A stretch of 6,957 bases of DNA from contig CANHVD010000305.1 in NCBI GenBank assembly GCA_947463775.1, positions 1 through 6,957 on the forward strand, in the 5' to 3' direction. The translations under genes and the position numbers were made by a program. The notes beneath the pieces were generated by a model, which was given only the letters and a program-made list of their open reading frames with translations, searched no databases and was not told where the DNA came from. This document shows positions 1-6,957 of the stretch, in pieces (within the stretch, counting starts at the first letter, position 1; each line of letters opens with the position of its first letter). This stretch comes from Planctomycetaceae bacterium (GTDB taxonomy: Bacteria > Planctomycetota > Planctomycetia > Planctomycetales > Planctomycetaceae).

Positions 1-148
1 CGTTTACATCCAGATCTGCGTCCCAACCTGTGGTTGCGAACTGATCAGCTGCCGCCGTAACGGTGACCGCATTCGATACGATTACGGCAAGTACGCTGTA
101 GACGTCCGCATCAAGCGAGATCACATCGAAGTTGACTATCAGGACTAG
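1..148 (+). CDS. 3' end of an unrecognised Cys-containing protein (partial, 5' end outside window)
   Basis: An open frame enters from the left edge (first complete codon at base 2) and stops with TAG at 146-148, leaving 48 visible residues. I read it as coding because the composition is protein-like, the frame is uninterrupted, and a strong terminator follows about 65 bp later. The visible part has a Cys cluster C6-x3-C10-x-C12-x4-C17. It is followed by an alternating polar/hydrophobic tail with many Tyr, Asp and Val residues (YDYGKYAVDV, then IEVDYQD at the end), suggesting a small beta-rich C-terminal domain. The cysteines could bind metal or form disulfides in an exported protein. No family is recognised and no function is assigned. 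The two other plus-strand frames are less convincing; frame 1 stops at base 60. Confidence 0.6.
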   Translation, partial: VYIQICVPTCGCELISCRRNGDRIRYDYGKYAVDVRIKRDHIEVDYQD

Positions 149-212
149 TCTCAGCACATTCTGGTTGGCGTGAGTCAGCCAGACATGCCTGACAAGACTT
201 ATTGAAACTGCG

Positions 213-251
213 ACAAGGGCGATGGAGCCAATCCATCGCCCTTGTTTTTTT
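213..251 (+). terminator. Rho-independent terminator of the upstream gene
   Basis: A perfect 13-bp stem pairs 213-225 with 233-245 (ACAAGGGCGATGG against its complement). One further A-T pair (226/232) closes a 5-nt loop. The stem runs directly into seven Ts (245-251). It lies 65 bp after the stop at 148, so it most likely ends that transcript. The T-run is on the plus strand, so the orientation is clear. Confidence 0.93.
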
Positions 252-560
252 GGCTCTGCGCGAAATGAAGTGCACGGCCCAGGACGAAGCCAATGAAACA
301 GCGAGAGATCTCCATGGGAGGACTTCAGGCAGCGGCTGGCAAATAACCTACCAATCAGGCGAGTACCGGTGTCAACCGGCCGGTACCTTCGTACTAAACA
401 ACTATTTCAATCTGCGCACTTCATTTCGCGCTGAACCGTTTTTTTTTGTCACTCAACCAGCCACACGTCGCTCGACAATCAGCCGAAGCTGAATCTTTTG
501 AAGCGATCCGCTTGCTTGATCAAATAGCCTAAAAACGCTGGAAGAGCCAGAGAAACAACA
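252..560. other. Non-coding stretch with inverted-repeat structure
   Basis: No convincing gene is seen here. A plus-strand frame from 202 to 492 is open but begins inside the terminator and has no ribosome-binding site or recognisable motif. The region holds the long-range inverted repeat at 258-431 (separate entry), a T9 run at 439-447, and two small hairpins: TCAGC-CGAA-GCTGA at 479-492 followed by ATCTTTT, and AAGCG-ATC-CGCTT at 501-513. These small hairpins are too weak to call as functional sites. Confidence 0.6.
258..431. repeat. Inverted-repeat-bounded 174-bp segment, followed by T9
   Basis: The ends 258-275 (GCGCGAAATGAAGTGCAC) and 414-431 are complementary at 17 of 18 positions. Further possible pairing lies inside: 294-301 with 402-409 (7 of 8), and GTACCGG 363-369 with CCGGTAC 380-386. 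Nine Ts lie just downstream at 439-447, separated from the right arm by 7 nt. Two readings are open: a structured RNA closed by a long stem, or a small non-autonomous mobile or palindromic element. The pairing is direct observation; the function is unknown. Confidence 0.55.
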
Positions 561-741
561 CAACCCGACGCGTCACGGCGTGTTGAATTAATCAGCCGGA
601 ACGCGTCAGAGGGGTGTTGATTGAGTCGTATATGGATCGTTTTCGTTTAACGGCGAGCCGCAGGCGTAGGCGAAATCCAGCGGCAACGCCTGCGGCTTGC
701 CGTTAAACGACTAAATCAACAAGCCGTGACGCGTCGGGTTG
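561..741. repeat. Nested palindromic intergenic element
   Basis: The outer arms 561-586 and 716-741 are complementary at 25 of 26 positions; the left arm begins CAACCCGACGCGTCACGG. Inside lies a second inverted repeat, 643-666 with 687-710, complementary at 23 of 24 with the remaining pair a possible G-U, around a 20-nt loop. The left half also contains a degenerate tandem copy: ACGCGTCA at 568 and 601, GTGTTGA at 580 and 614. Segment 615-628 is complementary to 708-721 at 13 of 14 positions, so alternative folds compete. No open frame or transposase is present and no target-site duplication is obvious at the ends. It resembles GC-rich palindromic intergenic repeats that I associate with Pirellulales-type planctomycetes, which is recollection rather than a search result. 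Confidence 0.8.
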
Positions 742-770
742 GGATGAAAATTTACCCTTTATGCCACGGG

Positions 771-824
771 CCACGACGCATCAGGATTCCGCGACCTGTC
801 GCTAAGTTGTGTGTATCGTCGTGG
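771..824 (-). terminator. Possible stem-loop at the 3' end of the HAD gene
   Basis: CCACGACG (771-778) pairs with CGTCGTGG (817-824) immediately downstream of the minus-strand stop at 828-830. A smaller GCGA/TCGC hairpin lies between (791-794 with 799-802). Read on the minus strand, only a poor T-tract (AAATTTT) follows, about 15 nt beyond. It could end or protect the transcript, but the evidence is weak. Confidence 0.25.
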
Positions 825-827
825 GGG

Positions 828-1487
828 CTACTTCAGCAGGGCATGCAACTGCTCGTCAAGCAGGCTGGAGACTTTAAGTCGGCTCATGCTAAAATCGCCA
901 AAGTCAGTATGTCGACTTGGGACAGACACAATATAAGCCCCAGCAGCAGCAGCGGCGCGAGAGCCGGTTTCGCTGTCCTCAAGGACGAGCATTTCGGCAG
1001 GGTTAACGCCATGCATCTCGGCGGCCTTGAGATAAATCTCCGGATGAGGTTTGCCGTGAGTCACATCTTCGGCAGTGAGGGTGAAATCAATTCTGTGCAG
1101 CAGACTGAACTTCTCAAGCAGATGCGTCATGTAGGTTCGAGGTGACGAAGTAGCGACCGCGCGAGGCAGCTTTTTGGCGTCCAGCAGATCGAAGACCTCC
1201 AGCAGTCCCGGCATCATGGCAAGGCGATTCTCAGCCAGCGATGCGAACAGGACTTTCGTCTCCAGCATCAGATCTTCAAGAGAATCCGTTAGCCCTGTGA
1301 GATCTCGCAGAACAGTAAATGCCTCGACAGGACGCCGCCCCATCATGCCGTGGCGAATGGTGTCGGTCATTTCCAGGCCTCGACGAGCCATCAACTCGAC
1401 GCCAGCCAGCTCAAAAATGTCCTCGGTATTGAGCATCAGCCCATCAAGGTCAAAAACCACAGCACGAATAACAGGGCGGCTCGACAT
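828..1487 (-). CDS. HAD-superfamily hydrolase, beta-phosphoglucomutase/sugar-phosphatase-like
   Basis: This 219-residue cytoplasmic protein has all four HAD motifs in order. Motif I is FDLDGLMLNT, with nucleophile Asp13 and acid/base Asp15. Motif II is ATSS, with Ser114 the likely phosphate contact. Motif III is HGKPHPEIY, with Lys146. Motif IV is VLEDS, with Glu170-Asp171 for Mg2+. The roughly 60-residue helical segment after motif I fits a C1-type cap, as in beta-phosphoglucomutase, 2-deoxyglucose-6-phosphatase and HDHD1-like pseudouridine-5'-phosphatase. Length is normal for the family. The substrate cannot be told from sequence; a small phosphorylated sugar or nucleotide is the family expectation. 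The start is ATG at 1485-1487; no purine-rich ribosome-binding site precedes it. It is transcribed divergently from the atp operon, with no evident functional tie. Asn20 replaces the Asp more often found in the DTE part of motif I; this position is not catalytic. Confidence 0.92.
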   Translation of the reverse strand: MSSRPVIRAVVFDLDGLMLNTEDIFELAGVELMARRGLEMTDTIRHGMMGRRPVEAFTVLRDLTGLTDSLEDLMLETKVLFASLAENRLAMMPGLLEVFDLLDAKKLPRAVATSSPRTYMTHLLEKFSLLHRIDFTLTAEDVTHGKPHPEIYLKAAEMHGVNPAEMLVLEDSETGSRAAAAAGAYIVSVPSRHTDFGDFSMSRLKVSSLLDEQLHALLK

Positions 1488-1530
1488 GGAGAGTTGGCCA
1501 GCGTTTCAATAGGGGAGGAGATGTAAAACG

Positions 1531-1561
1531 GGCTCGATCAATTACGCGAATTCATTGAGCC
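1531..1561. promoter_or_regulatory. 31-bp imperfect palindrome in the divergent promoter region
   Basis: Arms 1531-1543 (GGCTCGATCAATT) and 1549-1561 (AATTCATTGAGCC) flank the 5-nt centre ACGCG. As a hairpin, 12 of 13 positions pair, counting one G-U. It lies 44 bp upstream of the HAD start and about 205 bp upstream of the atp promoter. It is therefore better placed to act on the minus-strand gene, either as an operator or as a stem in its leader. No regulator is identified. Confidence 0.4.
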
Positions 1562-1765
1562 AAAACAGAGCAGGATCACCGACGGTTTCTCCGCCTTCTG
1601 AGAAATGCGGCAAAGTTTCCGACGCGTGTACGTTCAGCGTGTATTGTAGTGTCAGATAAAGAGAGAGACACCGCTGGCAGAGAGTCATTCATGGATCTCC
1701 CGTTGGCGGTTGCCGAGAAGACTGCTCCCGTTTCCGGGAATTGCAAAGGCCGTTAACGTCGCTCT

Positions 1766-1794
1766 TTGACTCAGTTTTCAGACACCCCTAGACT
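1766..1794 (+). promoter_or_regulatory. Sigma70-type promoter of the atp operon
   Basis: TTGACT (1766-1771, 5 of 6 to consensus) and TAGACT (1789-1794, 4 of 6) are separated by 17 bp, the optimal spacing. Transcription would start near 1801, about 55 bp before the atpZ start codon. It is the best-matching hexamer pair I found in the intergenic region, and no competing terminator lies between it and the operon. Confidence 0.65.
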
Positions 1795-1855
1795 CGCGGC
1801 CCCTTCAAAAGGAACTAAGTCTACACGTTCTTTGCCTGTCTAAGGTACATTCGCG

Positions 1856-2155
1856 TTGTCCAGCGGTCAGCCGAATCAGAATGAACGTCGCAGATCGAGG
1901 GCCTCTCAGATCGCACAAGCCTATCGGACGGCTCACGAAGTTGTTTCGGCGGCAGCATCACTGGGGTTGCTTGTTTTTGCGGGGTACTGGCTGGATGCGA
2001 AATACGGCTGGGGTCCCTTGTTGACGATTTGTGGTGCCCTTCTCGGTTTAGTCGTTGCCGGAGTGTCTCTTAGACAACTCCTGCGTCGACTGGATCGCGA
2101 ATCGGCGGAGTTGAAACGAAAAGCGGCGAAGGCCAGAGAGGCTCGCGCGGAGTGA
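1856..2155 (+). CDS. atpZ: AtpZ-like small membrane protein (AtpZ/AtpI family), first gene of the atp operon
   Basis: This 99-residue protein has a basic, polar N-terminus (residues 1-25), two membrane segments (about 29-45 and 54-72) and a charged helical tail rich in Lys, Arg and Glu (78-99). The link GYWLDAKYGWGPLLTICGAL (43-62) is the hallmark of the ATPase_gene1/AtpZ family, small proteins encoded ahead of Fo genes. They are thought to act with AtpI in Mg2+/Ca2+ handling or c-ring assembly. The start is TTG at 1856: an in-frame TAA at 1841 rules out longer forms, no ATG or GTG lies nearby in frame, and AAGG at 1842-1845 is a modest ribosome-binding site 10 nt upstream. The stop overlaps the next gene's start, indicating translational coupling. 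Confidence 0.82.
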   Translation: MSSGQPNQNERRRSRASQIAQAYRTAHEVVSAAASLGLLVFAGYWLDAKYGWGPLLTICGALLGLVVAGVSLRQLLRRLDRESAELKRKAAKAREARAE

Positions 2156-2550
2156 CTCAGAATTCTCGAGGTGCTGGTATCAAGTCTGCCCTATGGCTCA
2201 CATTTTTTGTGGCGCTGGGGTGGGCGTTGTGTTTCTGGCCTGCGAGAACGTTGCGTGGCGAAGCGGGAGTTTGGTGGATGTCACTTGCGGCAATTGCCGT
2301 TTTGGTGCCTGGCTGGATTGTTGTTTTTCTTTCGAGTGCCGCTATTCTGCGAAACCATCTAGTCGCAATGCTTGTACAGACGATGATTCGTCTCTTTAGT
2401 GTTGCCGGTACCTCCGTGGCGGTAAAACAACTTCGCCCGGATTTGGGAATCGTCGATTTCTTTGGCTGGCTGATTGCGTTCTATTTGCTCGCATTGGCCG
2501 TTGAGGTAACGTTGCTGAAACGAAGAATTTCTGCAGCGTCAGCAAAATAG
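2152..2550 (+). CDS. atpI: ATP synthase protein I-like membrane protein
   Basis: This 132-residue, very hydrophobic protein has four predicted membrane helices (about 11-29, 41-62, 70-91 and 101-122). It has a short basic C-terminus (KRRISAASAK). Size, topology and position between atpZ and atpB fit the ATP synthase subunit I family, an Fo accessory protein that assists c-ring assembly and is not a stoichiometric part of the enzyme. Sequence in this family is poorly conserved, so the call rests mostly on context and topology. The start is GTG at 2152-2154, overlapping the atpZ TGA (2153-2155) as GTGA. This makes coupled translation likely, and there is no independent ribosome-binding site of note. 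A 46-bp gap separates it from atpB. Confidence 0.68.
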   Translation: MTQNSRGAGIKSALWLTFFVALGWALCFWPARTLRGEAGVWWMSLAAIAVLVPGWIVVFLSSAAILRNHLVAMLVQTMIRLFSVAGTSVAVKQLRPDLGIVDFFGWLIAFYLLALAVEVTLLKRRISAASAK

Positions 2551-2596
2551 CTTTCTTTCTTTTCAGGCATCATCAGGGGCTGGCGGACAAGCGGAA

Positions 2597-3667
2597 ATGA
2601 GTGAGCACGATCATTTTCATCACGTTCGCGACTACACCTATTTTGAGGTGCCCAAGTTTCTGACGTCTCCACACGCTTTTGAAAGCGTTGACGCTGTGCC
2701 TTGGCACACGCTTCAGGCTCTTCATCTTCACAGCCCTTCGCTGGAGCAGGTGAATGAAGCCATGGAGGGTAAGATCTTTATTCCTCAGCCGTTTGCGGGG
2801 ACCGCTCGCGAGCCGGGGTTTCTGATCTCTAAGTTCATGGTGCTGCAGGTTGTTGTATTGCTTCTCTGCCTCGTGATTTTTCGCGGATTGGCGAAGCGAA
2901 TTGGTAGCGGAGTTCCTGCAAAGGGACGTTTCTGGAATTTCTGGGAAGCGATTGCTCTCTTCATCCGGGACGAAGTAGTTCGACCGACGATTGGCGATCA
3001 TTCCCATGATGATCATGGTGATGGTCACGAAGAGCACGGTCATCAGGATCATGGGCATGCTGCTCACGGCCATCATGATCACGGGCATGGGCACGCGGCT
3101 CATGCACATGGTGCTCACGCGATTGCTTATGCTCACCCGGGCGACAAATACCTGCCGTTCGTTTGGAGCTGCTTCTTCTACATTCTGCTTTGCAACTTGC
3201 TGGGTGCTGTACCGTTCCTTGGTTCAGCCACTGGTGAGATCAATGTGACTGGTGCGTTGGCTTTGACGGCTCTGGTGACTACGTTCATCTATGGTGCGCA
3301 AGCAATGTCAGTGAAGGGTTTCTTCGGAAATCTGATTCCTGAAACGGGAGTACCGGGGATTGCCGGTCTTGCTCTCGGTGGCATGATGTTTGTGATCGAG
3401 CTGTTGGGTTTCTTCATTAAGCACGGTGTTCTGGCGGTTCGCTTGTTTGCAAACATTATGGGTGGTCACACGGTGTTGGGTGTGATTCTCGGCTTCATTG
3501 CAATTGCGGCCGCCCAAAGTAACGTTATTTATGGCATGGTTGCTTCTGGCAGTGTTTTAGGCCAGGTGTTTATCGGGTGCCTTGAGCTGTTTGTAGCGTT
3601 CCTGCAGGCTTATGTGTTTTCGTTCCTCGCAACGATCTTTATTGCGGGTGCGATTCACAAGCACTGA
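2597..3667 (+). CDS. atpB: F-type ATP synthase subunit a, with a long His-rich insertion
   Basis: This membrane stator subunit forms the two proton half-channels beside the c-ring. It has 356 residues, against about 240-290 in most bacteria. TM1 is about 77-97, followed by the amphipathic WNFWEAIALFIRDEVV helix and then a His-rich insert (135-180, 18 His). The remaining helices run from about 184 to 352. The essential Arg is Arg282 in VRLFANIMGGH (E. coli Arg210). His291 stands where E. coli has Glu219, Glu330 where E. coli has His245, and Gln337 matches Gln252. This is the Glu/His exchange also seen in mitochondrial subunit a. The N-terminus is also His-rich (MSEHDHFHHV) and about 40 residues longer than in E. 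coli. The start ATG at 2597 has only a weak GCGGA upstream. The channel residues are intact, so the protein should be functional. Confidence 0.97.
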   Translation: MSEHDHFHHVRDYTYFEVPKFLTSPHAFESVDAVPWHTLQALHLHSPSLEQVNEAMEGKIFIPQPFAGTAREPGFLISKFMVLQVVVLLLCLVIFRGLAKRIGSGVPAKGRFWNFWEAIALFIRDEVVRPTIGDHSHDDHGDGHEEHGHQDHGHAAHGHHDHGHGHAAHAHGAHAIAYAHPGDKYLPFVWSCFFYILLCNLLGAVPFLGSATGEINVTGALALTALVTTFIYGAQAMSVKGFFGNLIPETGVPGIAGLALGGMMFVIELLGFFIKHGVLAVRLFANIMGGHTVLGVILGFIAIAAAQSNVIYGMVASGSVLGQVFIGCLELFVAFLQAYVFSFLATIFIAGAIHKH

Positions 3668-3796
3668 TTTGGTTTTGTATGCGGTCGCATCTTCGAAGTT
3701 GTGACTGATTGCTGTTTGTTCTGAAATTGGTTTCGCCGGTCGCCCGAGACAGGCGGCGTCACTTTGGTGAGTCTTGTTTGAAAGAGGAGTTTCGTT
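3668..3796 (+). promoter_or_regulatory. atpB-atpE spacer with strong Shine-Dalgarno site for atpE
   Basis: This 129-bp T/G-rich spacer is the longest gap inside the operon. AGGAG at 3785-3789 lies 7 nt before the GTG of atpE and is the best ribosome-binding site in the operon. A short stem is possible upstream (CGCCG 3734-3738 with CGGCG 3754-3758). A leader that boosts c-subunit translation is known ahead of E. coli atpE. A similar role here is inference. Confidence 0.5.
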
Positions 3797-4105
3797 GTGG
3801 CTCAGTTCGTGAAGACTTGTTTCCTGGTTGTTGCTGCGATTGTTGCGATGAGCGTACCTGCGATGGCCCAGGAAGCCGTTGCTGCTGGTGGTGCTCAGCC
3901 GTTGATTTCTTTCAGCGGTGCTGCTGGTGCTGGTATCGTAATGCTGGGTGCAGCATTCGGTATCGCAAAGATTGGTGCTGCTGCTTTCGAAAGCATGGCT
4001 CGTCAGCCAGAAGTTGCTGGTGACATCCGCGGTGCGATGATCGTTGCTGCTGCTCTTATCGAAGGTGCGACATTCTTCGCTCTGATCGTTTGTATGCAGA
4101 GCTAG
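3797..4105 (+). CDS. atpE: F-type ATP synthase subunit c with an N-terminal signal peptide
   Basis: This proteolipid forms the rotating ring. It has 102 residues, against about 70-85 usually. The excess is an N-terminal signal peptide (hydrophobic 8-20, predicted cleavage after AMA at 24). The mature hairpin has a Gly/Ala-rich first helix (about 37-63), the polar loop ARQPE (68-72) that contacts F1, and a second helix with ion-binding Glu89 in ALIEGATFFAL. The Na+-type signature (Gln in helix 1, Glu-Ser/Thr then Tyr in helix 2) is absent: Ile56 sits at the Gln position and Gly90 follows Glu89. H+ coupling is therefore inferred. The start is GTG at 3797 with AGGAG 7 nt upstream. Codon use is strongly biased: all 11 Gly codons are GGT and 17 of 27 Ala codons are GCT. 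This matches a highly translated gene. Confidence 0.97.
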   Translation: MAQFVKTCFLVVAAIVAMSVPAMAQEAVAAGGAQPLISFSGAAGAGIVMLGAAFGIAKIGAAAFESMARQPEVAGDIRGAMIVAAALIEGATFFALIVCMQS

Positions 4106-4168
4106 TATTGTTGCGTTGCGGGTCGGTTTGTGTTCTTCGGTTGTTCTGGTTTTTGGTCGGCGAATTCC

Positions 4169-4858
4169 ATGTGCTGTACGTCTGCTAAGAGTCTGCTCCG
4201 CCTCGTCTTGATTGGCGGCTTGGTCCTCTTCGGGGGTTCCGCGCGTTTGATGGCTGAAGAAGCGCCAGCGAAGGCTGATGCTGCGGCAGCTTCGACGTCT
4301 GAAGCGGGAACTGAGGGGCATCCAGAAGGTCATGGCGCTGATCACGGAAGTGATCATGGTCATCCGTCTGGTGTTCCATTGGCGTGGAAGGCCGATCTGG
4401 CTCTGTTCTCGCTGATCACGTTTGTGCTCTTTATCATTGTTCTGGGCAAATTTGCCTGGGGCCCAATGATTCAGGGTCTTGATAAGCGTGAGTTGGGAAT
4501 TCAGAAGGCCATTAATGATGCCGAAGAAGGTCGTCGTAAGACTCACGCGATGCTGGCAGAGTACGAGCAGAAGCTCAAGACTGCTGAGCAGACCGTGCAG
4601 GCAATGGTGGCCGAGGCTCGTCGGGATGCAGAGCGAACCAGTCAGGACTTGATTGCGAATGCTCAGCGTGAAGTCAGCCTGATCCGTGATCGTGCTAAGG
4701 ACGATATTCGTCAGGCTACAGATACTGCCCTGGCGGAAGTGTTTACGCAGATCAATTCTCAGGTCGTGTTGGCCACAGAGCATGTTCTCGGGCGTGCTCT
4801 TGATGAGTCTGATCAGGATCGTCTGGTCAGTCAGGCTCTGGCGGAAATTTCTCGCTAA
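4169..4858 (+). CDS. atpF: F-type ATP synthase subunit b with signal peptide and His-rich linker
   Basis: This peripheral-stalk subunit anchors the stator in the membrane and holds F1. From the ATG at 4169 it has 229 residues, against about 155-175 usually. In order it has a signal peptide (hydrophobic about 9-23, likely cleavage after LMA at 29) and an Ala/Glu-rich segment. Next comes a His-rich linker (GHPEGHGADHGSDHGH, 50-65), then the single membrane helix (about 75-97, ending GKFAWGPM). A long charged coiled coil follows to about 195, then a C-terminal region that would bind delta. A GTG at 4130 in the same frame would add 13 residues (MFFGCSGFWSANS). I prefer 4169 because it places the basic residues just before the signal helix, but neither start has a clear ribosome-binding site. 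Only one b-type gene is visible, so a homodimeric stalk is likely. Confidence 0.93.
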   Translation: MCCTSAKSLLRLVLIGGLVLFGGSARLMAEEAPAKADAAAASTSEAGTEGHPEGHGADHGSDHGHPSGVPLAWKADLALFSLITFVLFIIVLGKFAWGPMIQGLDKRELGIQKAINDAEEGRRKTHAMLAEYEQKLKTAEQTVQAMVAEARRDAERTSQDLIANAQREVSLIRDRAKDDIRQATDTALAEVFTQINSQVVLATEHVLGRALDESDQDRLVSQALAEISR

Positions 4859-4930
4859 GAGCTCAGCTTTGATCTGTTGAGTTGTTTGTATCACAAGCGG
4901 TGCTTGTTGAAGCTGTCTTCGGGGTTTGTC

Positions 4931-6957
<2,027 letters not shown>

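Larger units (their letters stand above)
1488..1855. other. Divergent intergenic region between the HAD gene and the atp operon
   Basis: This 368-bp stretch has no supported gene. It separates the two divergent transcription units and should hold both promoters. Seen in it are a 31-bp imperfect palindrome (1531-1561), a small TCCCG-TTTC-CGGGA hairpin (1726-1739), and a good plus-strand promoter at 1766-1794. A 21-codon ATG frame at 1691-1756 is open but unsupported. No clear minus-strand promoter was found: TACAAT (minus strand, 1648-1643) looks like a -10 box but lacks a matching -35. Confidence 0.7.

Noticed and set aside
258..447. 6S RNA as an identity for the inverted-repeat segment
   Set aside because: Size and closed-stem shape are suggestive, but I cannot trace the central bubble or conserved 6S positions, so naming it would be a guess.
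202..492. Plus-strand open frame of 96 codons
   Set aside because: It starts within the terminator, has no ribosome-binding site, crosses the T9 run, and shows no protein-like motif. The inverted repeats explain the region better.
561..741. CRISPR array or insertion sequence
   Set aside because: There is no regular repeat-spacer pattern, no transposase frame and no target-site duplication at the arm ends.
726..1145. Plus-strand open frame of 139 codons
   Set aside because: It is antisense to the HAD gene, which has all four catalytic motifs, and it begins within the palindromic element.
1643..1648. TACAAT on the minus strand as the HAD promoter -10 box
   Set aside because: No acceptable -35 hexamer lies 16-18 bp upstream, and the start codon is about 155 bp away.
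1691..1756. 21-codon ATG frame upstream of the atp promoter
   Set aside because: It has no ribosome-binding site, lies before the predicted transcription start, and its length is expected by chance.
2573..3136. Minus-strand open frame with Met/Ile/Val-rich repeats at its start
   Set aside because: The repeats are the reverse reading of the His-rich CAT/CAC codons in atpB, so it has no independent support.
3797..4105. Na+-coupled c-ring
   Set aside because: The helix-1 Gln and the Ser/Thr and Tyr around the helix-2 Glu that form the Na+ site are not present, so a H+ type is more likely.
3557..4894. Long minus-strand open frame (about 445 codons) opposite atpB, atpE, atpF and the start of atpH
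   Set aside because: It lies antisense to conserved, motif-bearing genes and has a Ser/Thr/Arg/Asn-rich low-complexity translation with no domain. It is a by-product of the codon bias of the sense strand.

Overview
The window carries the 5' part of a bacterial F-type ATP synthase operon on the plus strand. It is preceded by a divergent phosphatase gene and an intergenic stretch rich in inverted repeats. The sequence looks planctomycete-like. The points suggesting this are the operon order atpZ-atpI-atpB-atpE-atpF-atpH-atpA, cleavable signal peptides on subunits b and c, His-rich insertions, several TTG/GTG starts, few strong Shine-Dalgarno sites, and an intergenic palindrome of a style I associate with Pirellulales-like genomes. 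This placement is inference from style; no marker gene fixes it.

Layout. Positions 1-148 hold the 3' end of an unrecognised Cys-containing protein, followed by a textbook intrinsic terminator (213-251). Positions 252-827 appear non-coding. They contain two compound inverted-repeat structures (258-431 and 561-741), the second a nested palindrome with a degenerate internal duplication. Positions 828-1487 (minus) encode a HAD-superfamily sugar-phosphatase/phosphoglucomutase-like enzyme. The 368-bp divergent spacer 1488-1855 contains a 31-bp imperfect palindrome and a good sigma70-type promoter (TTGACT-17-TAGACT) for the atp operon. From 1856 to the right edge the operon runs without an obvious internal terminator: atpZ, atpI (starting inside the atpZ stop), atpB, atpE, atpF, atpH and atpA. 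AtpA is cut off by the window about 25-30 residues before its expected end. The genes for gamma, beta and epsilon would be expected downstream.

How the genes work together. Subunits a, b and c form the membrane Fo motor, delta and b form the peripheral stalk, and alpha is the non-catalytic nucleotide-binding subunit of F1. AtpZ and AtpI are small membrane proteins associated with assembly of the c-ring/Fo. The c subunit has the strongest ribosome-binding site and the most biased codon use of the operon, which fits its multiple copies per complex.

The coding content is conventional. The parts that merit a second look are the His-rich insertions in subunits a and b (predicted on opposite membrane faces), the signal peptides of b and c, the 50-bp atpH/atpA overlap, and the two intergenic inverted-repeat structures.
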